64,000 nucleotides of DNA from Rodentibacter myodis (GCF_001999305.1 NZ_MLHQ01000011.1:1-64000), one strand, 5' to 3'. Positions 35,964 through 45,522 are shown, counted from the stretch's first letter. Numbers and translations are program-made. Notes: generated by a model not told the origin, from the sequence alone.

Positions 35964-36056
35964 GCAATTTTTTTAGGCAAAATCATTAATTCAATTCATA
36001 TAAGAAAAGTATTTATAAAAACATTTAATTTAGAACAAGCATTACAAGGCGCACCG

Positions 36057-36275
36057 GTGCGCCTTAACAATGGCTTTAAAGCCTATGTCTTCGCCGATGT
36101 CAGCAATCTTGCACCTGGCGATCTCTACCCGATTATCGGTGGCTACGCTTACGAAGTACGCACGTTTAACGGTGAGCCGCGTAAATTCGTTTTTGGCGAT
36201 GAACGTTGGACAAAAAAAGGCGAGGCAAGCAAAGTCAATCATCATTTTAACATTGCCGGAATGTGGGAAGACTAG
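36057..36275 (+). CDS. Early phage protein, start codon uncertain
   Basis: The frame from GTG 36057 gives 72 residues (MRLNNGFKAYVFADVSN). The frame is open upstream and the codons from 36015 read as a plausible beginning (ATA AAA ACA TTT AAT TTA GAA CAA GCA TTA), resembling small phage proteins that begin T-F-N-L-E-Q-A-L. No ATG, GTG or TTG sits at that point, so either a rare ATA start is used, a start codon was lost, or the GTG is real. It ends three bases before rep. Confidence 0.6.
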   Translation: MRLNNGFKAYVFADVSNLAPGDLYPIIGGYAYEVRTFNGEPRKFVFGDERWTKKGEASKVNHHFNIAGMWED

Positions 36276-36278
36276 GCA

Positions 36279-38603
36279 ATGCAAACCACGTGGGAACAAC
36301 AACGCGACACCAACATCGCCGCCAAACAAGCACATATGGCGGTGGTGTTGGCGGAACGTCATCAAGCGGCACAGCACGAAGCAGTAATGCCCCGTGTTAT
36401 TTTGCCAAATGATGAAATAACCTACACCCCACTACAATTAGATTTATTTAACACCAATCCACAAGATTTTGATTACATTGAGCAAAAACTGGCAAAACTG
36501 CCCCGCCAAAGACAGCGCGAACATTTCCGCAAACTCTATCTCAATGCTTATCGTTCCGTTCAAGATGATGGTTCTATCGCTTTTTCACTAGGCAATAAAC
36601 AACGCCGACACGCCAATAATTTCTTGCGTGAAGTGTTGGATGTGCGCCTTAAAAAAGTTCTTGAGCAATATCAAATCAATGTTCCCGACCTATTGGCATT
36701 TCACGCCGGTCGCGTGCAATGGTTGAATGAATTAAAAGCAGACATCACCGACAAGCAAGCACAGCCGGAACTGGAAAATTTTGAAAATGAGTTGGAATAT
36801 CAAAAACTCAACACACAGCTTGCAATGCAAGCGAAGAAAAAACAAGGCAAAAGCGAGTTGCCCTTTTATTTAATTGGGGAAACCAAGTTAAAAGAAATTG
36901 CCGCAAAATTTGCCGATGAATTTATTAAATTACAAATTGATTGCGTGAATATTTATCACGTATTAAACCCACAATCCCTCAATCACGAAGAATTAACGGC
37001 GTGTTTTCTGGCCCTTTATAAAAAGTGCGGTCAAATTGCGTTAAGTTTTGGTTTTCGCCTGCCACATTGGGAAAAAATCGAAAAAAACAAAACCCCAAAA
37101 GGTGAACAAGTGGACGTGGTACTGGAAAAAGTCTGCTGCGAGAAATATTGGTTTAAACGTATGCGCGGCATACAAAAGCAAATGGTGGAACATATCGCCA
37201 TTGCAAGCGGTGAAGTGCGCAAAGGCGTAAGTAGCTATATCTCTTTCTATGGGTTAAACCAATGGATTAATCAACAACGCAAGAATTACGACTACTTGCG
37301 TGCGATGATTTTAGAAAATGTGGAAAACCCCGAAGAACAAATTGAACTGTTCGACACCTTTATTAAATCTTCTGCCTGCCCTGCCATTCGCCGCATTGAA
37401 TTAATGAACCGTTGGCGCGGTGTGGAAATTTGGGCAGATCATAACGGCTACATTGGGCTATTTCTCACCTTAACCGCGCCTTCAAAATACCACGCCGTAT
37501 TAAGCAAAAGTGGGGAAAATAACCCCAAATGGAACGGTAGCAGCCCAAAACAAACCCACAACTATTTAAACCGTGTTTGGCAGCAAATGCGCGCCATTTA
37601 TAACAAACACAAAATGGTGAAATTTGGCATTCGTGTGGCAGAACCGCATCAAGACGGCACACCGCACTGGCACATTTTGGTTTATGTAAAACCGGAACAC
37701 AAAGACGAATTTATTGAAATTTTCCGCCGCAAAGCCCTTGAAGAAGACGGGGACGAAAAAGGCGCGGCAGAAAACCGCATTGATGTGAAAGAGTGCGATA
37801 AAGAACGGGGTTCTGCCACCGCTTACCTTGTGAAATATGTGTCAAAAAATATTGACGGTTTCGCCTTAGACAACGAAACATCAGACGAAGATCCCGACTT
37901 AAATTTAAAACTCAACGCCAAACGCGTGCGTGCTTGGGCGAGTACACATCGCATTCGCCAATTCCAATTTTTCGGTGCCGGCACAATCGGCATTTATCGT
38001 GAATTACGCCGCTTAATCAACGGACAATGCGAAGACGAAATCACCGAAAAAGCCCGTCTTGGTTGTGATTTGGGCGATTATGCTTTTTATTTTGACTTAC
38101 AAGGCGGCGCGGAAACCCCACGAAGCGAACAGCCATTACAACTGGACTACGAAGAAAAAGAACCAAATCAATACGGTGAAAAACGCAAAGCCGTAATTGG
38201 GGTGAAGAATAAATTCACCGATTACGCCGTGAAAACCCGTCTTAAAAAATATGTGATTAAAAAACGCCCGAAAGATTTTACACCTCGCTCGGTTGAGCGG
38301 AGCGAAACCGAAAAAAGCGGGCTTTGCCCGCCTTGGACTTGTGTCAATAACTGTAACCGCTCAAAAATTGAGCAAAAAATAAAACAGTTATTGATCCCGA
38401 TTTGTGCGCCATTAAATGAACAAAAATTAGACTATTTATTCAGGTATAAACGGCTAACGATTGATAAATACACCGCCCTTGAATTGAAAGATAACGATGT
38501 GCAGTTAGTTAAACGTAATCAACATATGATTGTGTCGCTTACCCCTACGCCAAGAAACATCCAAAAATTGAAAGCCTTACATAAAAATCAACGTACTCAA
38601 TAG
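36279..38603 (+). CDS. rep: Replication initiation endonuclease (phage gpA family)
   Basis: The 774-residue protein is the HP1 Rep/P2 gpA-type HUH endonuclease that nicks the phage origin and starts rolling-circle replication. The metal-binding HUH motif is TPHWHILVYV near residue 460 and the double-Tyr helix is TAYLVKYVSKNIDG near 512-525. The region before, LFLTLTAPSKYHA near 393, is motif 1. The nick site is probably inside the gene, as in P2, but I did not locate it. An uptake sequence occurs near 37024. Confidence 0.93.
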   Translation: MQTTWEQQRDTNIAAKQAHMAVVLAERHQAAQHEAVMPRVILPNDEITYTPLQLDLFNTNPQDFDYIEQKLAKLPRQRQREHFRKLYLNAYRSVQDDGSIAFSLGNKQRRHANNFLREVLDVRLKKVLEQYQINVPDLLAFHAGRVQWLNELKADITDKQAQPELENFENELEYQKLNTQLAMQAKKKQGKSELPFYLIGETKLKEIAAKFADEFIKLQIDCVNIYHVLNPQSLNHEELTACFLALYKKCGQIALSFGFRLPHWEKIEKNKTPKGEQVDVVLEKVCCEKYWFKRMRGIQKQMVEHIAIASGEVRKGVSSYISFYGLNQWINQQRKNYDYLRAMILENVENPEEQIELFDTFIKSSACPAIRRIELMNRWRGVEIWADHNGYIGLFLTLTAPSKYHAVLSKSGENNPKWNGSSPKQTHNYLNRVWQQMRAIYNKHKMVKFGIRVAEPHQDGTPHWHILVYVKPEHKDEFIEIFRRKALEEDGDEKGAAENRIDVKECDKERGSATAYLVKYVSKNIDGFALDNETSDEDPDLNLKLNAKRVRAWASTHRIRQFQFFGAGTIGIYRELRRLINGQCEDEITEKARLGCDLGDYAFYFDLQGGAETPRSEQPLQLDYEEKEPNQYGEKRKAVIGVKNKFTDYAVKTRLKKYVIKKRPKDFTPRSVERSETEKSGLCPPWTCVNNCNRSKIEQKIKQLLIPICAPLNEQKLDYLFRYKRLTIDKYTALELKDNDVQLVKRNQHMIVSLTPTPRNIQKLKALHKNQRTQ

Positions 38604-38613
38604 GAGAAACATT

Positions 38614-38937
38614 ATGAAAAAACGTAAACAGAAACAAATGCAACGACTACTTGCGGCAAAACAGGCTGAAAAGTGCGGTCAAAAATGCAGTCAAATTGAG
38701 CTGAAAAATTTACAAGGGCAAGTTTGGGATCTTGCTATCCAATCTCAACAGACGGTAAATCAAATCAAAACCCACGGCGAAACATTAAGACTATGCAACC
38801 GCTTTTTCTCAAAAGAAATTCAGCGACTTGAAAAACGCCTCACAACCGATCGTATTGGTGACACATTACTCAATTTGCTTGGGGGAATGATTGGTGGGAT
38901 TGTCGGTGTGTTTATGTGGATTTTGTGTATTCTTTGA
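38614..38937 (+). CDS. Small phage protein with C-terminal membrane segment
   Basis: A 107-residue protein with a basic N-terminus (MKKRKQKQMQRLLAAKQAEK), a helical middle and one C-terminal hydrophobic segment (LLNLLGGMIGGIVGVFMWILCIL, about 85-107). An uptake sequence (AAAAGTGCGGTC) is in the coding part. GGAGAAACATT precedes the ATG. Function unknown. Confidence 0.7.
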   Translation: MKKRKQKQMQRLLAAKQAEKCGQKCSQIELKNLQGQVWDLAIQSQQTVNQIKTHGETLRLCNRFFSKEIQRLEKRLTTDRIGDTLLNLLGGMIGGIVGVFMWILCIL

Positions 38938-38945
38938 GGGGAAAT

Positions 38946-39464
38946 ATGAACAAATCCAACACTAAAAAATCAGACAAGGATTTATGGGCGACACCTTGGT
39001 GGGTGTTCCATTATGCCGAATATTATTTCGGCATAAAATTTGATCTTGATGCCTGTGCAATGGCACACAACACAAAAGTAAAAAACTTCATCACGCCGGA
39101 ACAAAACACGCTGATAGCAGATTGGAAAGGGCGTTATGTTTGGATGAATCCGCCTTATTCAAATCCACTGCCTTTTGTATTGCGTGCGGTACAACAAAGC
39201 GTGTTACACAATAAAACCGTGGTGATGTTGCTAAATGTGGATAGCTCCACAAAATGGTTTGATGTTTGCCTGCGAAATGCAAAAGAAATCGTGTATATCA
39301 CCAATTCCCGCATTCCCTTCATCAATAATGAAACAGGCGAAGAAACCGACCAAAACAATAAACCGCAAATGTTGGTGTTATTTGAACCCAAAGCCCCTTA
39401 CGACAGTTTGAAATCGTCTTATGTGTCGTTGCACGAGATGAAAGAAAAGGGAACATTACAATAA
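38946..39464 (+). CDS. dam: Phage N-6-adenine DNA methyltransferase (Dam type)
   Basis: The 172-residue protein belongs to the short phage Dam family: DLWATPWWVFHYAEYYFG at the start, FDLDACAMAHN near 32-42 and the catalytic MNPPYS near 70-75. Such enzymes modify phage DNA, usually at GATC or related sites, against host restriction. The start ATG 38946 follows GAGGGGAAAT and overlaps the preceding context closely. I reject the upstream in-frame start at 38916 because it lies in the previous gene. Confidence 0.9.
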   Translation: MNKSNTKKSDKDLWATPWWVFHYAEYYFGIKFDLDACAMAHNTKVKNFITPEQNTLIADWKGRYVWMNPPYSNPLPFVLRAVQQSVLHNKTVVMLLNVDSSTKWFDVCLRNAKEIVYITNSRIPFINNETGEETDQNNKPQMLVLFEPKAPYDSLKSSYVSLHEMKEKGTLQ

Positions 39465-39486
39465 TTTTTCAATTATCAAATAAAAA

Positions 39487-39545
39487 AAGTAGGTGTTATA
39501 CACACAAAATAATTGACTTGATTTTTAAAGTAGGTATAATACCCA
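39487..39545 (+). promoter_or_regulatory. Promoter and direct-repeat operator of the prophage hicAB pair
   Basis: TTGACT (39513-39518) and TATAAT (39535-39540) are 16 bases apart. AAGTAGGTGTTATAC (39487-39501) and AAGTAGGTATAATAC (39527-39541) are near-identical direct repeats 40 bases apart, the second covering the -10 box. They are likely HicB binding sites for self-repression. Confidence 0.65.
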
Positions 39546-39572
39546 CCATAGAAAGACAACACAGGAGACAAG

Positions 39573-39750
39573 GTGGACAGCAAAGCAGCAATAAAAATGA
39601 TCGAGGCGGACGGTTGGTATTTAGACAGAGTAAAGGGCAGTCATCATCAATACAAACATCCGACAAAATCGGGAACAGTAACGATTCCCCACCCAAGAAA
39701 AGACTTGGGACATTTAGAAAAAAGTATTAAAAAACAAGCGGGGCTATAAG
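39573..39750 (+). pseudogene. hicA: HicA toxin gene with a 3' frameshift in an A tract
   Basis: GTG 39573 (with GGAG at 39564) opens a HicA frame: MIEADGWYLDRVKGSHHQYK, then SGTVTIPHPRKDLGHLEK. Catalytic His is in GSHHQYKHP. The seven A bases at 39718-39724 shift the frame so that translation stops at TAA 39729-39731 after KKY (52 residues). With six A the reading would be EKSIKKQAGL and end at TAA 39748-39750, the normal HicA C-terminus of 58-59 residues. So the last helix is lost here. It could be a real inactivation, a slippage-tolerant tract or a sequencing error. Confidence 0.8.
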
Positions 39751-39775
39751 CCCCCTTTGAAGAATAGGAGAAAAA

Positions 39776-40177
39776 ATGCTATATCCAATTTGTATTGAAA
39801 AAGTCAGCGATGGTTATGTGGTATCTGTGCCGGATGTGCCGGGTTGTTTTTCTGCCGGTGATACCTTATCAGAGGCAATGTTAAACGCAAAAGAAGCCAT
39901 TGCTTTTCATATTGAAGGAATACTAGAAGACGGCGAAGAAATGCCAAAATCGAACCCAATAGAACAATATATTAATCACCCGGAATACAAAGATTTTATT
40001 GTGACAGTGGTTGATGTTGATTTATCTCATCTAATGGGGAAAGCCGAAAAAATTAATATTACCGTTCCGTCATTATTATTACACCGTATCGATCAATTTG
40101 TTGCAACCCATCCGGAGTATAAAAATAGAAGCAACTTTTTGGCACAATTAGCCACAAATAAATTGCTTTCTGCATAA
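39776..40177 (+). CDS. hicB: HicB antitoxin of the prophage
   Basis: The 133-residue protein is a full HicB: YPICIEKVSDGYVVSVPDVPGCFSAGDTLSEA (residues 3-34) is the RNase-H-like antitoxin domain, and INITVPSLLLHRIDQFV near 92-108 starts a ribbon-helix-helix DNA-binding domain. GGAGAAAAA precedes the ATG. It follows the damaged hicA, so it may persist as an orphan regulator or as an antidote to related toxins. Confidence 0.92.
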   Translation: MLYPICIEKVSDGYVVSVPDVPGCFSAGDTLSEAMLNAKEAIAFHIEGILEDGEEMPKSNPIEQYINHPEYKDFIVTVVDVDLSHLMGKAEKINITVPSLLLHRIDQFVATHPEYKNRSNFLAQLATNKLLSA

Positions 40178-40193
40178 AATAAAGCCGCTATTT

Positions 40194-40466
40194 CTAGCGG
40201 CTTTTCTCATCATCTAATAGCTTTCGCAAATTGGCTTTTTCCTCTTTGGAAAGTTTACCCAAAACCAATGCTAACAACTTGTCTTTTGTCAGTTTACTAC
40301 TTCTTGTGGTGTGGCTAAATTCCATATTCATCACAAAACGATGACCACAAAGGGGATTTTTACAGGCACAATAATAACGGGTGAAATCACTGTGTATCCG
40401 TTCAGCTCTTTCTATCACCGATTTTGTATCGCAAACTGCGCAATAAATATCTGTTGTTCTTGCCAT
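40194..40466 (-). CDS. ogr: Ogr/Delta-type late transcription activator
   Basis: This 90-residue protein has the zinc-binding pattern of P2 Ogr: Cys9-x2-Cys12 and Cys35-x4-Cys40 (NPLCGHRFV), followed by EFSHTTRSSK near 50. Ogr proteins bind upstream of late promoters and contact the alpha subunit of RNA polymerase. The start ATG 40466 has GGGGAAA upstream; five codons upstream a further ATG exists. The likely target is the inverted repeat at 43492-43539. Confidence 0.88.
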   Translation of the reverse strand: MARTTDIYCAVCDTKSVIERAERIHSDFTRYYCACKNPLCGHRFVMNMEFSHTTRSSKLTKDKLLALVLGKLSKEEKANLRKLLDDEKSR

Positions 40467-40545
40467 TTTCCCCAAAACCACAAAATAAATCAGTGTTTAT
40501 CATTATATAGATCACTGTGGTTTTGTATAGTATTTGATCGGGGAT

Positions 40546-41583
40546 TTATTTTGTAAAATTTGGCTCACGAAACTTGATTTTTAATAACGTTTTGATTTCG
40601 GGGTCATTATTTATAGACTCCGCAATAATTTCTTGTAATGGCAACACTTCATCATAGTGATACACCTCACGATATTTCAACGGATCGCCAAGCCCTGCCG
40701 TATTGGTCGGAATAATGCCGCTTAATCCGGCCGGAAAGCGATGTGCGGTTAAAACATCTTGTGCAGAAATGTTTTTAATATTGGCAAACTCATCTTTTGT
40801 GCCGGTATCTCCAATCGGAATGACTTTCAAACCGTCCGGATGACCGTTGGCAATATTCACAAACATTGATCGGAAATTCCCAACCCCTTTTGATTCACCA
40901 ATCTTTTTTGCAATTTCTTCTTCCATATCTTCCGTTAAATCGGGATCAGTCGAATACAAAATAAAGCCCATATGCGCACCGTTGCTAAAATAACGACGGC
41001 GAAACACAGTGGCATCGGAATTTAACAATGCGGATTGAATACCGCCTACATAATCAGGCGATCCATAAACCTGTTGCATTGGGTCGTAAAGTTTAATAAA
41101 GATAATATCCCGTGCATCGTAGCGATAAACCTCTTGCGCTGTATCATAAAGGGATTTTTTCATCAAATAAGAATAGCCACCGTCTTTACGCACACGCAAA
41201 TAGAGGCCCGATAACGGCACAAGGCGCACCACTTGTCCAAATCCATTACGTATTTTCAATAACCCAACATCACCAAACTGAATGAGATTCAAACAAAGCG
41301 CACGCATTTCTACTTTAGATAAGGCTTTACCGCCCTCATAGGTTGCACTCACCATATTCGCACGGCTATGTAAAATCCCACCGTGTTGTGCGTTTTGGTG
41401 GGGCAATTTTGCTAACGCGTGGCGGTTCACCGGAGGCAAATAACAGTTATAATTTTCATCAAACCCAATCCCCACATAATCCAATGCCGGAGAGGCGGTG
41501 ATTTCATTTAATGAAAAAGTGCGGTCATTAATCGGTGCAATCACCATCGGTTTATTTTTCTTTATTTTTATATTATTTTTCAC
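40546..41583 (-). CDS. Phage portal protein (P2 gpQ family)
   Basis: The 345-residue PBSX/P2-type portal forms the ring through which DNA enters the head. FSLNEITASPALDYVGIGFDENYN at the start, the hydrophobic core LYDPMQQVYGSPDYVGGIQSAL near 180 and RFPAGLSGIIPTNTAGLGD near 295 match the family. It overlaps the terminase gene by 11 bases and is read leftward with it. Confidence 0.93.
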   Translation of the reverse strand: MKNNIKIKKNKPMVIAPINDRTFSLNEITASPALDYVGIGFDENYNCYLPPVNRHALAKLPHQNAQHGGILHSRANMVSATYEGGKALSKVEMRALCLNLIQFGDVGLLKIRNGFGQVVRLVPLSGLYLRVRKDGGYSYLMKKSLYDTAQEVYRYDARDIIFIKLYDPMQQVYGSPDYVGGIQSALLNSDATVFRRRYFSNGAHMGFILYSTDPDLTEDMEEEIAKKIGESKGVGNFRSMFVNIANGHPDGLKVIPIGDTGTKDEFANIKNISAQDVLTAHRFPAGLSGIIPTNTAGLGDPLKYREVYHYDEVLPLQEIIAESINNDPEIKTLLKIKFREPNFTK

Positions 41584-43396
41584 TTAATACACTCCATCCA
41601 CGGCGTTTACGTGGTTTATCACTTAATGATTTTTTATTAATAGCATTGCAGATCGCAAAAAACACATCGGCGTGCTGCGTTTTTACTGTACGTTCTGCCG
41701 TAAAAGTCATTGTATTGCCCGATTTGGTTGTTTGGTGCTTAATCATCAAAAAGCTCGGTACAATATCAATTTCTTTTTCGCTCCACTCAATTTGCCCGTG
41801 TTCCACGAGATCGTGGACTTTCAGCACCATACCCGTTTTGCTTTCGGGGTTGTAAATAATGGCGGTTGCCGCGCGGCGTGCAAATTCTTTCACTAATTCA
41901 TACACCCCATAACCCACACCCGTTGCATCAATGCCGATGTAGGTCATATTGTATTTTTCATAAAGTTGGCGTATTTGATTGGCTTGATAGACATAAGAAA
42001 GCCCGTTCCATTGATAACGTGCCAACACGCGATATTTCTCGCCGGCAAGGGCAGGTGGGGCAACGATTACAAAACTTGCGCCATCCCCACTATGAGCAGG
42101 GTCAAAACCGCCCCATACTTCCCGCTCACCAAATGGGCGATCCGCTTTCGGGTCAAAATCCGCCCATTTCGCCGTATCAACACCACATTTTAAAAGTTGC
42201 TTAATATTAAAAATGGAATCCGCATCATCAATCCAAACACACATATAAAGCTGATTGAAGGCGTATTTGCTATAACGTTGTTTCAGTTTTTCAATGTTAA
42301 ACAATGCCCCTGCACCGCCTTTGAGTGCATCTTCAATCGTCACCACATAACGCCACTGGCCGTCAGGACAAAGTCGCCCGCCGTCACGTAATTCGGCAAA
42401 AGTGGGGAACGGCACGTTTTTACGTTTCGGATCACCATCGCGCCAGTTGTCTCCACTCCAAAATGAATAGGATTCGTGGAATTTGGAAGACGGTGTACTG
42501 AAATAGGTTTCACGCCATTTTGCGTGTGTCGCCATTGCAGAGGCAACATCATTAAACCGCTGAAAATCACGAATCCACGCATATTCATCACCGTAAACGT
42601 GGCCGCTATTCCCCTGTGAAGTATTTTTGTTGGTTGATAAAAAGTGCAATTCCGCCCCGTTACTTAAAATAATCGGATTGCCGGTCAGTTCTACCCCGAA
42701 ATATTCACGCGCCATTTTTACAATGTAATTTTTGAAAATTTCTGCCTGCCGCTTACTTGCCGAAAGAAAAATTTGGTTATCACCGGTAAAAATAGCATCT
42801 TCCAACGCCTCAAAACTAAAATAATAGGTCGCACCAATTTGGCGGCTTTTCAGAATATTGCGTACATCGTGGTGTTTATTGGCACGAATATGTTTTTGAT
42901 AATCAAATAGGGAATCAATAAACGGCTGACACATCTCGGGCGTGACGTGGGAAATATCATTTTTTACCCGTTTTTTCTTCTTGCGTTCGTCACCGCCTCC
43001 ACTGTCGGCAAAGTCGCGTTCACTATTAGAAACTTCCGCAAAATTGACCGCACTTTTTGTCGGCACTTTGGCAAGTTGCGCTGCCCGTTGCTTTTTATAC
43101 TGAATGTCTTTATCAATCAGTGCCTCAAGTTCTTTGATTTCTTGATCGCTTTTATTTTCACGTTCCGTCAACGTGATAATGCGTAATGCGATCAGTTCTT
43201 CAATACCGCTTTCACTGATTAAATTTCGCCAGTTGTATTTTTCCGCCCAATAGTAAATCGGGCGTGTGCTATTCAGTTTTAATTCCGCCGCAATCTCTTT
43301 TGGTGTGTATTTCTTCAAATAAAGAAACTTAGCGGCATAAATCACTTCATCATCATAGCGTTTTGTTTTTCTTATTCTTAGCTTTGATTCCGTCAT
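41573..43396 (-). CDS. Terminase large subunit (P2 gpP family)
   Basis: The ATPase/nuclease that packages DNA. The product from ATG 43396 has 607 residues. An N-terminal helix-turn-helix region ([21 protein letters not shown]) is followed by the Walker A-like [10 protein letters not shown] near 178, the Walker B YGDEYAW near 270 and the nuclease start [17 protein letters not shown] near 435. The frame stays open upstream through a CAACAG repeat coding Thr/Ala, which I reject as coding. It is divergent from the scaffold gene. Confidence 0.92.
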   Translation of the reverse strand: MTESKLRIRKTKRYDDEVIYAAKFLYLKKYTPKEIAAELKLNSTRPIYYWAEKYNWRNLISESGIEELIALRIITLTERENKSDQEIKELEALIDKDIQYKKQRAAQLAKVPTKSAVNFAEVSNSERDFADSGGGDERKKKKRVKNDISHVTPEMCQPFIDSLFDYQKHIRANKHHDVRNILKSRQIGATYYFSFEALEDAIFTGDNQIFLSASKRQAEIFKNYIVKMAREYFGVELTGNPIILSNGAELHFLSTNKNTSQGNSGHVYGDEYAWIRDFQRFNDVASAMATHAKWRETYFSTPSSKFHESYSFWSGDNWRDGDPKRKNVPFPTFAELRDGGRLCPDGQWRYVVTIEDALKGGAGALFNIEKLKQRYSKYAFNQLYMCVWIDDADSIFNIKQLLKCGVDTAKWADFDPKADRPFGEREVWGGFDPAHSGDGASFVIVAPPALAGEKYRVLARYQWNGLSYVYQANQIRQLYEKYNMTYIGIDATGVGYGVYELVKEFARRAATAIIYNPESKTGMVLKVHDLVEHGQIEWSEKEIDIVPSFLMIKHQTTKSGNTMTFTAERTVKTQHADVFFAICNAINKKSLSDKPRKRRGWSVLSEK

Positions 43397-43401
43397 ATTC
43401 T

Positions 43402-43440
43402 TTGTTGCTGTTGCTGTTGCTGTTGCTGTTGTTGTTGTTG
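43402..43440. repeat. Triplet/hexamer microsatellite (TTGCTG) upstream of the terminase gene
   Basis: Thirteen consecutive TTG or CTG triplets, with four alternating TTGCTG hexamers at 43405-43428, end six bases before the terminase start. On the minus strand it reads (CAGCAA). Length changes by 3 or 6 would not alter a frame but would change leader length. Confidence 0.85.
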
Positions 43441-43491
43441 TGTTGGGCGTATTGTGGCAACAAAAACAGCAAAAATTTAATGGCAAAAATT

Positions 43492-43539
43492 GGATATGTT
43501 CGGATATGGTCGGTTATCCGCTTATATCCGAACATATCC
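43492..43539. promoter_or_regulatory. 16-bp perfect inverted repeat between divergent late operons
   Basis: GGATATGTTCGGATAT (43492-43507) and ATATCCGAACATATCC (43524-43539) are exact complements with a 16-base spacer that also contains TATCCG. It lies midway between the leftward terminase-portal genes and the rightward scaffold-capsid genes. This is the likely binding site of the Ogr-like activator; P2 late promoters use a dyad near -55. Confidence 0.8.
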
Positions 43540-43623
43540 GAATTTTGCAAAGTGATTTTAGAAAAAAGATCGGCAAAAATGGCGGCACTTGAAAAACATA
43601 CCTTTCCCCAAAGGTTCAACAAA

Positions 43624-44490
43624 ATGAATAAAAGCAAACTCAAAACCGATTTTATTTGCATTGCCACATCGGGCTATACCGTGGACGGCCGCCAAATTAC
43701 CGCGCAAGAATTGCACGAAATGGCAGAAAGTTATGATCCGAATCATTACACCGCCAATCTTTGGTTAGAACACCGCCGTTATTTTAGTTGCGGTCAAGTA
43801 TTAGAGTTAAAAGCCGAAGATCAAGAAAACGGCGAAACCAAATTATTTGCCGTGATTGCTCCAAACCAAGAATTGATCGATTTAAACCTTGCCGGTCAAA
43901 AATTATTTACCAGCGTAGAAATTATGCCGAATTTCCGTAACACCGGAAAAGCCTATTTATATGGCTTAGGTGTAACCGATTCCCCGGCATCCGTTGGCAC
44001 AACAAAACTGGATTTCTTCAATGTAGAACAAAACGGCGCAGTTTTTGGCGAGTTCGTCAAAATTGACTTTGCCGTAAAAAATGAGGCAGACGAAGAAAAA
44101 ATGGTACGCAGTTTTTTCAACGCCATCACAAAATTCTTTTCATCTTCCGAGCAAATCGAGGAAGAAAAAACAACTCCCAATAACAACAATAATAAAGAGG
44201 AAAAAGCAATGGATGAAAAACAATTCGCACAATTACTTGATGCGGTAAATGGTTTAAGCCAAAAAGTGGATAACCATTTTTCGGCAACACAAGAAACCAA
44301 GCCGGCACAAGAAGCGAAACAGGAAGAACAAAAACCGGAACAACCGCAAGGCGTTACGGCGGAGCAGTTCAATCAACTTTTAACCACGGTGCAAAATCTT
44401 GATAAAAAATTCAATGAATTAAATCAAGAAAAAACACCAGTGCCAAACGGTGTACCGGAAGCAACCCAAACGTTTAATATGGCGGTGTAA
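43624..44490 (+). CDS. Capsid scaffolding protein (P2 gpO family)
   Basis: The 288-residue protein guides capsid assembly and, in P2, has a protease domain. It starts with [20 protein letters not shown] and carries [10 protein letters not shown] near 45 (possible catalytic His), [10 protein letters not shown] near 88 and [10 protein letters not shown] near 115 (possible catalytic Ser). The C-terminal third is charged and coiled coil-like. ATG 43624 follows AAAGG. The longer open frame upstream reads through the Leu repeat and the late control region and is not accepted. Confidence 0.9.
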   Translation: MNKSKLKTDFICIATSGYTVDGRQITAQELHEMAESYDPNHYTANLWLEHRRYFSCGQVLELKAEDQENGETKLFAVIAPNQELIDLNLAGQKLFTSVEIMPNFRNTGKAYLYGLGVTDSPASVGTTKLDFFNVEQNGAVFGEFVKIDFAVKNEADEEKMVRSFFNAITKFFSSSEQIEEEKTTPNNNNNKEEKAMDEKQFAQLLDAVNGLSQKVDNHFSATQETKPAQEAKQEEQKPEQPQGVTAEQFNQLLTTVQNLDKKFNELNQEKTPVPNGVPEATQTFNMAV

Positions 44491-44493
44491 ACA

Positions 44494-45510
44494 ATGAAAT
44501 TAGAAACTCAAAAAGTATTAAAAGAATTTTTCTCAAATGTTGCCGGTTATTACGGCGTAGATGCAGAACGCATCGAACAGGGTAAAGAATTTTCGGTTGA
44601 AGCCAACAAAGAAATTCACCTATTGGACAACATTCAGAAAAAAGCCGACTTCTTGCAAAAAATCAATTATATGCAAGTGGATGAACTGAAAGGGCAATTA
44701 ATATTCGGTGCAACCGAAGGAATGATTACCGGGCGTAAGAAAACCGCACGTTTTTATGGCGAAGCTGAACCAAGCGGCTATGGCTACGAATGTGTTGAAA
44801 CCGATTCAGGAATTTTAATCCCGTGGCCGCGTTTAGATCAGTGGGGCAGTCTTGCACCACAATTTGCCCAACGTTGGGCGGATTTTGTACAACGCCAAAT
44901 CGCCTTAGATGAATTAAAAATCGGTTTCTATGGTGAAAGTGTTGCCGAAAATACAAAAGATGCCGAAGGTAAAGATGTCAACAAAGGTTGGATGCAATTT
45001 GCCCGTGATAACAAAGCAACTCAAGTCTTAACCGGTGGTAAAACCGACAATATCATTCGCATTTTTGGTGCAAACGCCGATTACAAAAACTTAGATGAAC
45101 TTGCCTACGATCTAAAACAAGGCTTACACGAACGCCACCGCGATGCAGGTGATTTAGTGTTCCTTGTGGGGGCGGATTTAGTGGCAAAAGAAGCGAGTAC
45201 CGTTTACCGCGGCAATAGTTTAATTGCCACCGAAAAAGCGGCATTAAATACCCACGATTTAATGAAAACCTTTGGTGGTATGCCTTCAATGATCGTGCCG
45301 AATATGCCGGGACGTGCGGCGATTGTAACAAGTTTGGATAACTTATCCATTTACACTCAAAAAGGTTCTATCCGCCGTAGTTTCCGTGAAGATCAAGAGG
45401 TGAAAGCCATTAAAGACACCTATTACCGCAATCAGGCTTACGCCGTGGAAGATTTAGGCAAATTCGCCGCAATCGAATTCAAAAACGTGAAATTGGAAGA
45501 CGAACAATAA
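44494..45510 (+). CDS. Major capsid protein (P2 gpN family)
   Basis: A 338-residue HK97-fold coat protein. It begins KLETQKVLKEFFSNVAGYYGV and has DSGILIPWPRLDQW near 108-121 and QIALDELKIGFYGES near 135-149, all typical for gpN. It starts three bases after the scaffold stop, as expected for head genes. Confidence 0.94.
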   Translation: MKLETQKVLKEFFSNVAGYYGVDAERIEQGKEFSVEANKEIHLLDNIQKKADFLQKINYMQVDELKGQLIFGATEGMITGRKKTARFYGEAEPSGYGYECVETDSGILIPWPRLDQWGSLAPQFAQRWADFVQRQIALDELKIGFYGESVAENTKDAEGKDVNKGWMQFARDNKATQVLTGGKTDNIIRIFGANADYKNLDELAYDLKQGLHERHRDAGDLVFLVGADLVAKEASTVYRGNSLIATEKAALNTHDLMKTFGGMPSMIVPNMPGRAAIVTSLDNLSIYTQKGSIRRSFREDQEVKAIKDTYYRNQAYAVEDLGKFAAIEFKNVKLEDEQ

Positions 45511-45522
45511 AGGCAAATCAAA

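Noticed and set aside
39518-39730. A 70-residue open frame over the prophage hicA.
   Set aside because: Its protein is low in hydrophobic residues and unlike any family; the overlapping frame from 39573 is clearly HicA.
43397-43486. Upstream extension of the terminase gene coding Thr/Ala repeats.
   Set aside because: The same microsatellite read on the other strand; the family start is [13 protein letters not shown] at 43396.
43363-43623. Upstream extension of the scaffold gene coding a long poly-Leu stretch.
   Set aside because: It is a translation of the TTGCTG microsatellite and the late control region; ATG 43624 has a ribosome site and matches the family start.
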